Shown here: one piece after another, positions 17,429-25,739 of the stretch | Numbering within the stretch: position 1 is the stretch's first letter | Layout of the letters: each line of letters opens with the position of its first letter | NCBI RefSeq assembly: GCF_031846275.1 | Contig: NZ_JAVRIB010000008.1 | Coordinates: 62,001-126,000 of the forward strand | Origin: Spectribacter hydrogenoxidans | Lineage (GTDB): Bacteria; Pseudomonadota; Gammaproteobacteria; Nevskiales; Salinisphaeraceae | Reading direction: 5' to 3' | DNA: 64,000 bases | Made by a program: the position numbers and the translations under genes | The notes under the pieces: generated by a model | Databases searched by the model: none | Seen by the model: the letters and a program-made list of their open reading frames with translations, nothing else | Told to the model about the DNA's origin: nothing

Positions 17429-18890
17429 ACTGCGGCCTGACGTCTTCACCCTGAGCTGGCTGCAGTTGCACCGAGGAGGCGTTATTGATGCCGCCCGCAT
17501 TGTCCGGCCCGGAGGCGGTCACCGTTACGCCGGGTCGGGCCTGTTCGAAGAACGAATCCCGAGAGATTCCGCGACCCGAACCATCGAGGAACTCGGTGCC
17601 CGTGTCGGTAGCAACGCGGATGCCGCCTACCCTCAACTCGCCGCTGCTGCTGTCTCGGCTTTCCACCGGCCCGCGGATGCTGGCGGACGTCGGATCGCTG
17701 ATCCGGCTCAGGCGCGTGACCACAAAATCGTCGTCACGGTCCGCATAGCCGGCCAGACGCACGCTGTCGCCGGAAGCGAGGTTGTCGACGCGAAGCGCCC
17801 GATCAGCGCCCGTGCGCTCGTCGACATACAGTGTATCCGGCAGCACAGCGGCCTCGATGCCCAGCAGTGCCAGCCGGTTCGATTCGCGGTTGATGCTGGC
17901 AACGCGGGCGGTGACGCGGCGGTCGGGCACCGGCTCCACCTGCACCGAATCGGCTACCAGGCGCCCGTCCACGAACTCGCCCCGCAGTGATACCCGCAGG
18001 CCCGCCTCGAGACTGGCGCTTGCATTATCCCGCCGCGAGGCGGATCCGGCGGCGGCCGGGATGTTGTCGACCCGGAAATCATCCGCGCTGTTGAACGCCG
18101 TGATGACGCCCTCGACGAAGACCGATCCGCTGCGATCCGCGGTGGATTCGCTGCGCACTTCCACGCGGGTAGCCATCAGAGGGCCGTCGTCGGTGGTGCC
18201 GCGGGTGCCGGTGACTTCCACCAGCGCGCCGTTTTCCAGTGGGGCTTCGGCTTCCAGAGTAGTGGCCCCATCCTGCATGACTGTCAGGTCACCGAGCTGG
18301 AAGCTCGAACCGGTCAGGTTGCTGACGCGGCCTTCCACATCGACCACGGTGGTGTCCGGCACGAAGCTGCGAGGAATGCCGTTGTCGGCGAGTTGCTCGA
18401 CCGAGGTTGCCCGCAGGGTCGTGTCGCCCAGTCGCAGGCCGCTTACGGCCACCAGATTGCCAGGCGCCAGGGCGTCGGCATCGGTGCCGATGAAGCGGGT
18501 GTTCGCGTCCACCAGCACGGTCTGTTCCAGAATCCGGATAGCCCCGTTGTCGTTGGCGATCGCGGCCGCTTCCACCGGCCCGCTGATGGCCCGATCAAAC
18601 ACGATGCGGTCGGCGATGGCGGTGCCATCGGCCGGGCGGCGGCCGACAACCGTCACCACATCGCCCACCCGCAGGCCCTTCTCACTGCCGGGCTCGCCAT
18701 TGATCTCGACGCTGACGTCATCGGTGGTGAATTCGACCCCGTCCACGAACACGCTGCCGAAGCCGGTGACGACGCCGGTGCCCTCGATCCCCGCCAGCAG
18801 CACATCACCCGCGCCCCCGCAGGCCGTGATCAGCAGCGCCAGGAGTAATCCGCTCGCGCGCCGTGCTGTTGTTCGCCCATGCCCAGTCAT
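17427..18890 (-). CDS. DUF5666 repeat lipoprotein
   Basis: 487 residues. The N-terminus is a lipoprotein signal (positively charged start, hydrophobic run LLLALLITACGG with the lipobox Cys at about residue 24). The mature protein is a string of OB-like DUF5666 repeats (GTGVVTGFGSVFVDGVEF; LEPGNLVAVSGLRLGD-like and VEVTGTRGTTDDGPL segments), each pairing a VDG- or D-N-containing strand with a V-V-G strand. No catalytic motif is seen. It overlaps the upstream DUF6502 gene by 4 bp (ATGA), so the two are co-translated. It probably sits at the outer membrane or periplasm; the partner is unknown. Confidence 0.85.
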   Translation of the reverse strand: MTGHGRTTARRASGLLLALLITACGGAGDVLLAGIEGTGVVTGFGSVFVDGVEFTTDDVSVEINGEPGSEKGLRVGDVVTVVGRRPADGTAIADRIVFDRAISGPVEAAAIANDNGAIRILEQTVLVDANTRFIGTDADALAPGNLVAVSGLRLGDTTLRATSVEQLADNGIPRSFVPDTTVVDVEGRVSNLTGSSFQLGDLTVMQDGATTLEAEAPLENGALVEVTGTRGTTDDGPLMATRVEVRSESTADRSGSVFVEGVITAFNSADDFRVDNIPAAAGSASRRDNASASLEAGLRVSLRGEFVDGRLVADSVQVEPVPDRRVTARVASINRESNRLALLGIEAAVLPDTLYVDERTGADRALRVDNLASGDSVRLAGYADRDDDFVVTRLSRISDPTSASIRGPVESRDSSSGELRVGGIRVATDTGTEFLDGSGRGISRDSFFEQARPGVTVTASGPDNAGGINNASSVQLQPAQGEDVRPQ

Positions 18891-19708
18891 GTGTCACCTT
18901 CGGAGTCGTCGGGGTCCTGGAAGTAGTAGATGCCCACACCTACGCGGGTGGCCGGCCGGTGGTCGTCCGGCATTTCGTGGCGGTCCAGCCAGTCGTCTAG
19001 GATTTCCAGCAGTTGCTGACCATGCTCGCTGACCAGGCGATGGAAAACGGGCAGGGCGCGTATGTCGACCCGGGGGTTGAACACGCTGCGCTGGAAACGG
19101 GGCCGCTGGCTGCCGTCCGGGTCGAGGTTGTGTTCGATGGTGCTCAGCAGATCGTGCACGGCTGTGCCCAGCATGCGCGTACTTTCCGGGTCTCCGGCTT
19201 CCGGCACGAAGGCGCGGCGCCGGGCGATCAGATTGCCGTTTCGATGGGCAACCGCGCCTACCCGTTCGAGCTCGGCAAGAATCGCGCTGACCGGGATGTC
19301 GCCGCTGTATTGCCGCACCAGGGCCGGAAAACCGGTTTCGGTATCCGACAGGGGCAGTGGCCGCGGCTCGCCGGCGGCGTCGGTGAACGCCGGGTCGCGA
19401 TGCCAGCCGGACAGCACCCGCGTCGCCCGGTTGGCGCCCCCCCAGTCGCGGGCCGCGTATACGGGGTCTGTCTGCTCGCGCAGGCGCTTGACCTCCTTGC
19501 GCGTCAGCCCAGTGACGATCGCCGTGCGGGCGTCGGTCGGCCGCTTGCCGGGCGGGGTGAAACTCTCCCGTGCCACCTCGACGTAGACGCTCTTGGTGAC
19601 TTCGGCGAAATCGTCATAGGCGACCCCGTGGCGCAGCAGTACCCTCACCAGTGGGCGCAGCAGCCGGTGGCAGGCGTGGGCAATCCAGGTTCGGGGTGAC
19701 TCGCTCAC
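18887..19708 (-). CDS. DUF6502 family protein, possible DNA-binding regulator
   Basis: 273 residues, no signal peptide or membrane segment. The sequence fits the DUF6502 family (LLRHGVAYDDFAEVTKSVYV; SRVGVGIYYFQ-like C-terminus). Residues ~62-78 (IVTGLTRKEVKRLRE) look like a helix-turn-helix recognition element, so a transcriptional role is plausible but unproven. The start is GTG at 19708. It is followed with a 4-bp overlap by the DUF5666 lipoprotein. The inverted repeat TGGGA-N6-TCCCA begins 3 bp upstream of the start codon, suggesting self-control. Confidence 0.8.
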   Translation of the reverse strand: MSESPRTWIAHACHRLLRPLVRVLLRHGVAYDDFAEVTKSVYVEVARESFTPPGKRPTDARTAIVTGLTRKEVKRLREQTDPVYAARDWGGANRATRVLSGWHRDPAFTDAAGEPRPLPLSDTETGFPALVRQYSGDIPVSAILAELERVGAVAHRNGNLIARRRAFVPEAGDPESTRMLGTAVHDLLSTIEHNLDPDGSQRPRFQRSVFNPRVDIRALPVFHRLVSEHGQQLLEILDDWLDRHEMPDDHRPATRVGVGIYYFQDPDDSEGDT

Positions 19709-19710
19709 AC

Positions 19711-19726
19711 TGGGAATGGTATCCCA
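19711..19726. promoter_or_regulatory. TGGGA-N6-TCCCA inverted repeat upstream of the DUF6502 operon
   Basis: TGGGA-ATGGTA-TCCCA lies immediately upstream of the GTG start at 19708 (minus strand). It has the same arms and spacer length as the element at 13939-13954. It would occlude the ribosome binding region or promoter of the operon if bound. Confidence 0.5.
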
Positions 19727-19812
19727 TTTGCTCCTGGTGTCGCCGCATCCGGACCGGATGGGGCAGCGACTGTGATATTTTCGGTGGTTGACCGCATGAA
19801 GGAACGACCACG

Positions 19813-20913
19813 ATGACCGCTAACGCTCTGGCCCTGCAGGATTTCGCCCAGCTGGACGATCAGGCCTGTGATGCGCGCATCCGGACGGCCAAATCCGCGC
19901 TGGGCTCGCGCTGCGTGGTGCTGGGCCATCATTATCAGCGCGACGAGGTGTTTGCGCACGCGGATATCGCCGGCGATTCGCTCAAGTTGTCCAAGCAGGC
20001 GGCCGAGTGTGATGCCGAGTACATCGTGTTCTGCGGCGTCCACTTCATGGCCGAGGTTGCTGACATCCTCTCGCGCCCCGAACAGCAGGTGATCCTGCCG
20101 GACATGGCGGCCGGCTGCTCGATGGCCGACATGGCCAACCTGCGCAACGTCGAACGGGCCTGGCGCGAACTGGGCGAAGTGCTGGACCCGGACGAGCAGG
20201 TCACGCCGGTCACCTACATCAATTCTGCGGCCGACCTCAAGGCGTTCTGCGGTCGCCACGGCGGCATCGTGTGCACCTCCAGCAACGCCCGCGGAGTGCT
20301 GGACTGGTCCTGGTCGCGGCGCGAGAAGGTGTTGTTCTTCCCCGATCAGCATCTGGGCCGCAACACCGCTCATGCCATGGGCGTGAGCCTGGACGACATG
20401 GTGACCTGGGATTTTGACAAGCCCATGGGCGGCCTCACGGAAGCCGAAATCCGTGCGGCAAAGATCATTCTGTGGAAGGGCTTTTGTTCGGTTCACCAGA
20501 TGTTCCATCCCAATCATGTCGCCAAGTTCCGCGAGCAGCACCCCGAGGGCCGGGTCATCTCGCATCCGGAAAACGCCTTCGAGGTGTGTCAGGCCTCCGA
20601 CGTGGTCGGCTCCACCGAAACCATCCTGAAGACCGTGCGGGCCAGTGAACCCGGCACCCACTGGCTGGTGGGCACCGAACTGAATCTGGTCAATCGCCTG
20701 CACAACGAGATGGCCCCGAGAGGGGTGAAGGTGCAGTTCATGTCGCCGGTGGTCTGCATGTGTTCCACCATGTTCCGTACCGACCCCCAGCATCTGGCCT
20801 GGGTGATGGAGAACCTGGTGGACGACAACGTGGTCAACCGCATTCGGGTACCCGCCGACGAGGCCCGCGAGGCCAAGGCGGCGTTGGATCTGATGCTGGA
20901 AATCACCGCCTAG
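19813..20913 (+). CDS. nadA: quinolinate synthase A
   Basis: Condenses iminoaspartate and dihydroxyacetone phosphate to quinolinate in de novo NAD synthesis; uses an oxygen-sensitive [4Fe-4S] cluster. 366 residues. Three conserved Cys regions are present: Cys102 (MAAGCSMAD), Cys225 (WKGFCSVH) and Cys315/Cys317 (VVCMCSTM), one of which completes the cluster. Substrate motifs GHHYQRDEV and FPDQHLGRNTA are intact. It is transcribed divergently from the DUF6502 operon; no nadB or nadC is adjacent. Confidence 0.96.
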   Translation: MTANALALQDFAQLDDQACDARIRTAKSALGSRCVVLGHHYQRDEVFAHADIAGDSLKLSKQAAECDAEYIVFCGVHFMAEVADILSRPEQQVILPDMAAGCSMADMANLRNVERAWRELGEVLDPDEQVTPVTYINSAADLKAFCGRHGGIVCTSSNARGVLDWSWSRREKVLFFPDQHLGRNTAHAMGVSLDDMVTWDFDKPMGGLTEAEIRAAKIILWKGFCSVHQMFHPNHVAKFREQHPEGRVISHPENAFEVCQASDVVGSTETILKTVRASEPGTHWLVGTELNLVNRLHNEMAPRGVKVQFMSPVVCMCSTMFRTDPQHLAWVMENLVDDNVVNRIRVPADEAREAKAALDLMLEITA

Positions 20914-20929
20914 CGCCGGCCCTCGCGAG

Positions 20930-20967
20930 CCCCATATCTGGGGTCCGGCCGCATGTTGCGGTACAAT
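20930..20967 (+). promoter_or_regulatory. probable glyA promoter region with inverted repeat
   Basis: In the 92-bp gap before glyA, a perfect inverted repeat CCCCA-TATC-TGGGG (20930-20943) precedes a good -10 box TACAAT (20962-20967). No convincing -35 hexamer is visible at 17 bp, so an activator may be needed; the repeat covers the expected -35 position. Confidence 0.4.
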
Positions 20968-21005
20968 ATCGGGTTTCTTCACTTGAACGGGGAGCCCACC
21001 TTTCC

Positions 21006-22307
21006 ATGTTCGATCCGTCTCAGACCATCGCCGGCTTCGATGACGAGCTTGCCGCGGCCATTGCCGCCGAGCAGTCGCGTCAGGAATCGCATATCGAACT
21101 GATCGCCTCCGAGAACTACACCAGCCCGCGGGTCTTGGAGGCTCAGGGATCGGTGTTGACGAACAAGTACGCCGAGGGTTACCCCGGCAAGCGTTACTAC
21201 GGCGGTTGTGAGCATGTCGACGTGGCCGAGACGCTGGCCATCCAGCGCGCCTGCGAACTGTTCGGTTGCGATTACGCCAACGTGCAGCCGCACTCCGGGG
21301 CCCAGGCCAATGGCGCGGCCTTCATGGCGCTGGTCAAGCCCGGCGATACGGTGCTGGGCATGAGCCTGGCCCACGGCGGGCATCTAACCCATGGCGCCGC
21401 CCCCAATTTCTCGGGCAAGCACTACAACGCGGTCCAGTACGGTATCGATCCGGTCTCCGGCCAGATCGATTACGACGAGGTCCAGGCGCTGGCCGACGAA
21501 CACCGCCCGGCCATGCTGATCGCCGGGTTCTCGGCTTATTCGCGGCAGATCGACTGGCAGCGCATGCGTGCCATCGCCGACAGCGTCGGCGCGTATCTGC
21601 TGGTCGACATGGCCCATGTGGCCGGTCTGGTTGCGGCCGGGGAATATCCCAGTCCTGTGCCTCATGCCCACGTGGTGACCTCTACCACCCACAAGACCCT
21701 GCGCGGGCCGCGTGGCGGCATCATCCTCTCGGCCGAGGGCGACGAGAAGCTCTACAAGCGGCTGAATTCCGCGGTATTTCCGGGCACCCAGGGTGGTCCG
21801 CTGATGCACGTCATTGCCGGCAAGGCGGTGGCGTTCAAGGAAGCGCTGAGTGATGCCTTCCGTGCCGATCAGGCCCAGACCGTGGCCAACGCCCGGGCCA
21901 TGGTCGACGTGTTTCTCGAGCGCGGGCTTGACGTGGTGTCCGGTGGCACCGACAACCATCTGGCCTTGCTGTCGCTGATCAGCCGCGACATCACCGGCAA
22001 GGATGCGGAAGAGGCACTTGGCCGGGCGCACATCACGGTGAACAAGAACGCGGTACCCGATGATCCGCGCTCGCCGTTTGTCACCAGCGGTCTGCGCATC
22101 GGCACGCCGGCCTCGACCACCCGCGGTTTTCGCGAGGCGGAAATGCGCAGCGTGGCGGGCTGGATCTGCGACGTGGTCGACGCCCTGGCCACCGAGGGCG
22201 GGGTGGATGCCACCATCGACAGCGTTCGCGGCAAGGTCGAAGAACTCTGCGCACGCTTCCCGGTCTACCGGCAGCCGGCGCATTTGGACCGGGCCGCCGC
22301 CGGCTGA
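21006..22307 (+). CDS. glyA: serine hydroxymethyltransferase
   Basis: PLP enzyme interconverting serine and glycine with tetrahydrofolate; main source of one-carbon units. 433 residues, usual length is ~420. The PLP-binding Lys is about residue 230 in the motif TTHKTLRGPRGG; the substrate-binding motif ENYTSPRVLEAQGS is near the N-terminus. The ATG at 21006 is chosen because the protein then begins like its family. nrdR follows after 17 bp, the usual gammaproteobacterial order. Confidence 0.97.
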   Translation: MFDPSQTIAGFDDELAAAIAAEQSRQESHIELIASENYTSPRVLEAQGSVLTNKYAEGYPGKRYYGGCEHVDVAETLAIQRACELFGCDYANVQPHSGAQANGAAFMALVKPGDTVLGMSLAHGGHLTHGAAPNFSGKHYNAVQYGIDPVSGQIDYDEVQALADEHRPAMLIAGFSAYSRQIDWQRMRAIADSVGAYLLVDMAHVAGLVAAGEYPSPVPHAHVVTSTTHKTLRGPRGGIILSAEGDEKLYKRLNSAVFPGTQGGPLMHVIAGKAVAFKEALSDAFRADQAQTVANARAMVDVFLERGLDVVSGGTDNHLALLSLISRDITGKDAEEALGRAHITVNKNAVPDDPRSPFVTSGLRIGTPASTTRGFREAEMRSVAGWICDVVDALATEGGVDATIDSVRGKVEELCARFPVYRQPAHLDRAAAG

Positions 22308-22324
22308 TTGCCCGGCCCCACCTC

Positions 22325-22834
22325 GTGCTCTGCCCCTTCTGTAACGCCGAAGCCACCCGGGTGGTCGACTCGCGCCTCGCGGCCGAGGGCAGCCAGGTGC
22401 GCCGTCGGCGGGAGTGCCCGGATTGCGGCTCGCGCTTCACTACGTTCGAGAACGCGGAACTGGTATTGCCGCGCATCGCCAAGAACGATGGCACGCCGGA
22501 ACCCTTCGACGAAGCCAAGCTGCGACGGGGTATTGATCGCGCCCTCTACAAGCGGCCGGTCAGCGCCGAGGCGGTGGATGCCGCGGTCAGCCGGATTCGC
22601 CAGCGGCTGAGGACCGATGGCGAGCGTGATGTGCCCTCGCGGCGCCTGGGTAACTGGGTGATGGAAGAGCTGCGGGAGCTTGATCAGGTGGCATTCGTGC
22701 GTTTTGCCTCGGTTTACCGCCGGTTCGAGGATGTCAACGCCTTTCGCGAGGAAATCGAGCGGCTGGAGGCGACGCCGGGCCCGGAAGCCGCCCGTGCGCA
22801 GCTGTCGCTGATCGGCTCCGATTCCGGCAAGTGA
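22325..22834 (+). CDS. nrdR: transcriptional repressor NrdR
   Basis: Represses ribonucleotide reductase operons in response to ATP/dATP. 169 residues: a zinc ribbon with Cys3, Cys6, Cys31 and Cys34, then an ATP-cone (LPRIAKNDGTPEPFDEAKLRRG). Starts with GTG. The last base-triplets overlap the ribD start (GTGA), so nrdR heads the riboflavin genes, as in many gammaproteobacteria. Confidence 0.96.
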   Translation: MLCPFCNAEATRVVDSRLAAEGSQVRRRRECPDCGSRFTTFENAELVLPRIAKNDGTPEPFDEAKLRRGIDRALYKRPVSAEAVDAAVSRIRQRLRTDGERDVPSRRLGNWVMEELRELDQVAFVRFASVYRRFEDVNAFREEIERLEATPGPEAARAQLSLIGSDSGK

Positions 22835-23952
22835 CGGCGGCGGACGACGCCCGGTACATGGCCCGGGCCATCGGGCTGGCCCGCCGCGGGTGGCATGGCA
22901 CGCCGCCCAATCCCCGGGTTGGCTGCGTGCTGGTGCGGGACTGCGAGATCATCGGCGAAGGCTGGCATGCCGCGGCCGGCAAGGCCCATGCCGAAGTCAA
23001 CGCGCTGGAAGACGCCCGGGCCCGCGCTGGCGGGGCCGCCGGTGCAACCGCCTACGTCACGCTCGAGCCCTGCAGTCACTACGGTCGGACCGCTCCCTGC
23101 ACCGGTGTGCTGATCGAGGCGGGCGTTCGGCGGGTCGTGGCCGGCATGATCGATCCCAATCCGCAGGTGGCCGGCAACGGGCTCGCCATGCTCCAGGCGG
23201 CGGGCATCGACACCGAGAGCGGGGTCCTGGAGAACGACTGTGCCGCGCTCAATCCGGGGTTTGTCTGCCGCATGCGGTATCGACGCCCGCGCGTCCGGCT
23301 CAAGCTGGCGGCGAGCCTGGATGGCCGCACCGCCGGGGCGGACGGGCAGAGTCAGTGGATTACCGGGCCGGCGGCCCGGGACGATGTGCACCACCTGCGT
23401 GCCGAAAGCGGGGTGGTCCTGACCGGCATCGACAGCGTGCTGGCCGACGACCCATCGCTCAACGTGCGTCTGCCGGGGGACTGGCGTCAGCCGCTGCGGG
23501 TGGTGCTGGATACTCGCCTGCGCCTGCCGGTGACGGCGCGCATGCTGGGGCTGCCGGGCCGCACGCTGGTATTCACCGCGGCACCCGCCGGCCCCGCGTG
23601 GGATGCGCTGGCGGTGGCGGGCGCCGCGCTGGAACGGGTACCTGCCGGCACCGGCGGGCTGGATCTGGCTGCCGTGATGGCGGGGCTTGCCGAGGCGCAG
23701 ATCAACGATGTGCTGGTGGAGGCCGGGCCAACGCTGGCCGGCGCCTTCCTGGATGCCGGCCTGGTGGACGAACTGGTGGTGTATCTTGCGCCGTCTATTA
23801 TCGGGGATGGCGGCCGGCCCCTGCTGGCAATGCCGGGGCTGACCCGGTTCGCCGACCGGCGAGCGCTGTCGATCGTCGACATGCGCGCCGTTGGCGACGA
23901 CTGGCGGGTGACAGCCCGACCGGCCGACACCGCGGACCCAGGGAGAGGCTGA
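22831..23952 (+). CDS. ribD: bifunctional diaminohydroxyphosphoribosylaminopyrimidine deaminase / reductase
   Basis: Catalyses steps two and three of riboflavin synthesis. 373 residues. The N-terminal deaminase domain has the zinc ligands His53 (HAEVNAL), Cys81 and Cys90 (PCSHYGRTAPC). The C-terminal reductase domain (about 150-365) has the NADPH-binding region (LKLAASLDGRTAG) and VLVEAGPTLAGAFL. GTG start overlapping the nrdR stop. No FMN riboswitch is seen upstream, as expected for its place inside an operon. Confidence 0.95.
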   Translation: MTAADDARYMARAIGLARRGWHGTPPNPRVGCVLVRDCEIIGEGWHAAAGKAHAEVNALEDARARAGGAAGATAYVTLEPCSHYGRTAPCTGVLIEAGVRRVVAGMIDPNPQVAGNGLAMLQAAGIDTESGVLENDCAALNPGFVCRMRYRRPRVRLKLAASLDGRTAGADGQSQWITGPAARDDVHHLRAESGVVLTGIDSVLADDPSLNVRLPGDWRQPLRVVLDTRLRLPVTARMLGLPGRTLVFTAAPAGPAWDALAVAGAALERVPAGTGGLDLAAVMAGLAEAQINDVLVEAGPTLAGAFLDAGLVDELVVYLAPSIIGDGGRPLLAMPGLTRFADRRALSIVDMRAVGDDWRVTARPADTADPGRG

Positions 23953-23958
23953 AGACAA

Positions 23959-24555
23959 ATGTTTACCGGCATCATCCGCGGCGTGGGACGCATCGCGGAA
24001 CAGGAGATACGTGACGGTGACGTTCGCCTGCACATCGATACCCGCGGCGTGGACCTGGGTACGATTGGACTGGGCGACAGTATTGCCGTGGACGGTGTCT
24101 GTCTTACCGCGACCGGATTCTCGGCGACCGGATTCTCGGCGGACGTGTCGCGTGAAACCCTGGCCCTGACCACGCTCGGGGATCGAGCGGTCGGCGCGCG
24201 GGTCAACCTGGAACCCGCGCTGCGGGCCGGCGACCCGCTGGGCGGACATCTGGTGTCGGGCCATGTCGATGGCATGGGGACGCTGCTGGATCGGCAGGCC
24301 GATGCCCGCTCCTGGCGTGTGTGGTATCGGGCGCCGACAGATCTGACGCGCTATCTGGCGCGCAAGGGCTCGATCACCGTCGACGGGGTGAGCCTGACCG
24401 TGAATGGCATCGACGGTGACGTATTCGACGTGAATCTGGTGCCCCACACGGTGGATTGCACGAATCTGGGCGACCGCGCGCCGGGCGACCGGGTGAATCT
24501 GGAAATCGACCAGGTGGCGCGCTATCTGGAACGCTTGCTCGAGGTCAGGGGATAG
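23959..24555 (+). CDS. ribE: riboflavin synthase alpha subunit
   Basis: Dismutates two 6,7-dimethyl-8-ribityllumazines to riboflavin. 198 residues with the two internally homologous lumazine-binding barrels (MFTGIIRGVG... and HLVSGHVDGMG...KGSITVDGVSLTVNG). Unusual: a perfect 15-bp tandem duplication (24111-24125 and 24126-24140) repeats GFSAT in the first barrel, just before the conserved DVSRETL. It keeps the frame and adds five residues to a loop. Confidence 0.95.
   Translation: MFTGIIRGVGRIAEQEIRDGDVRLHIDTRGVDLGTIGLGDSIAVDGVCLTATGFSATGFSADVSRETLALTTLGDRAVGARVNLEPALRAGDPLGGHLVSGHVDGMGTLLDRQADARSWRVWYRAPTDLTRYLARKGSITVDGVSLTVNGIDGDVFDVNLVPHTVDCTNLGDRAPGDRVNLEIDQVARYLERLLEVRG
24111..24140 (+). 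repeat. 15-bp perfect tandem duplication inside ribE
   Basis: GACCGGATTCTCGGC is present twice head to tail, in frame, inside the N-terminal barrel of riboflavin synthase (residues ~52-61). It looks like a slippage product. Confidence 0.9.
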
Positions 24556-24565
24556 GAGACCGCAC

Positions 24566-25687
24566 ATGGCGCTTTCGCCGATCGAAGACATCATCAAGGA
24601 CATGCAGGCCGGCCGCATGGTCATCCTGCTCGACGACGAGGATCGTGAGAACGAAGGGGACCTGATTCTGGCCGCCGAATGCGTGCGCCCCGAGGACATC
24701 AACTTCATGGCTCGCTACGGACGCGGGCTGATCTGCCTGACGCTCACCCGCCAGCGCTGCCAGCAGCTCAATCTGCCGCTGATGGTGGCGACCGGGGACG
24801 AACCCGGGCGCACCAACTTCACGCTGTCCATCGAAGCCACCGAGGGCGTAACCACCGGCATTTCCGCCCACGACCGGGCGCAGACCGTGCGCGCCGCGGT
24901 CAAGGCCGATGCGCGGCCGGCCGACCTGGTGCAGCCGGGCCATATCTTCCCGCTGATGGCCCAGCCGGGCGGCGTGCTCGCGCGGGCCGGCCACACCGAG
25001 GCGGGTTGTGACCTGGCGCGTCTGGCGGGCATGGAACCGGCGTCGGTGATCGTGGAAATCCTCAACGAGGACGGCAGCATGGCGCGCCTGCCGGACCTCG
25101 AGCAGTTCGCGGCCACCCACGACATCAAGCTGGGCACCATCGCCGACCTGATCCGCTACCGCATCGCCAACGAGCGCACCGTGGCCCGCGTTACCGAAAC
25201 CGAGGTCGATACCGAGTTCGGCCCCTTCCGGCTGTTCTCCTACGAGGACGAAGTCGACAAGGTTGTGCACCTGGCGCTGGTCAAGGGGGATATCGACCCG
25301 GACGCGCCCACGCTGGTGCGGGTGCATGTGCGCAACACGCTGGCCGATGTCCTGGGCGTTCGTCATCCCGAGTTCGGCTGGCCGCTGCGCGATGCGCTGG
25401 CGCGGATCGCCGACGCCGGCAGCGGCGTGGTAGTGGTGCTGCGCAAGCCCGAGACGCCGCGTGAACTGATCTCGCGCATCCGCGTGCTCGAGGGGCAGAC
25501 CGAACAGATCGACGACAGCCTGGATAACGGTGACGGCGAGGACAGCCGGGTGCTGCGCACCTACGGTATCGGCGCGCAGATTCTCACCGATCTCGGGGTG
25601 CGGCGGATGCGGGTGCTGTCGGCGCCCATGCGCATGCATGCGATTTCCGGCTTCGGGCTGGAGGTCGTGGAGTACGTCCACGATTGA
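24566..25687 (+). CDS. ribBA: 3,4-dihydroxy-2-butanone 4-phosphate synthase with degenerate GTP cyclohydrolase II-like domain
   Basis: Makes the four-carbon unit of riboflavin from ribulose 5-phosphate. 373 residues. Residues 1-~205 are a complete RibB domain (DDEDRENEGDLILAAE; ISAHDRAQTVRAAV; AGHTEAGCDLARLAG). Residues ~210-373 align in outline with RibA but lack the zinc-ligand motif (GEC...GSLRCDCG is replaced by VKGDIDPDAPTLVRVHV) and have no catalytic Cys there, so GTP cyclohydrolase II activity is unlikely. Such RibB-X proteins are common in proteobacteria; a separate ribA is expected elsewhere. Confidence 0.92.
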   Translation: MALSPIEDIIKDMQAGRMVILLDDEDRENEGDLILAAECVRPEDINFMARYGRGLICLTLTRQRCQQLNLPLMVATGDEPGRTNFTLSIEATEGVTTGISAHDRAQTVRAAVKADARPADLVQPGHIFPLMAQPGGVLARAGHTEAGCDLARLAGMEPASVIVEILNEDGSMARLPDLEQFAATHDIKLGTIADLIRYRIANERTVARVTETEVDTEFGPFRLFSYEDEVDKVVHLALVKGDIDPDAPTLVRVHVRNTLADVLGVRHPEFGWPLRDALARIADAGSGVVVVLRKPETPRELISRIRVLEGQTEQIDDSLDNGDGEDSRVLRTYGIGAQILTDLGVRRMRVLSAPMRMHAISGFGLEVVEYVHD

Positions 25688-25739
25688 CCATCGCGGCGTG
25701 ACATAATCGCGCCTGTCACCTATCCGTCCGGACACAGTC

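Noticed and set aside
20760..21005. N-terminal extension of glyA into nadA
   Set aside because: Reads another frame of nadA; family start is at 21006.
24566..25687. functional bifunctional RibBA with GTP cyclohydrolase II
   Set aside because: Zinc and catalytic Cys motif missing in the second domain.
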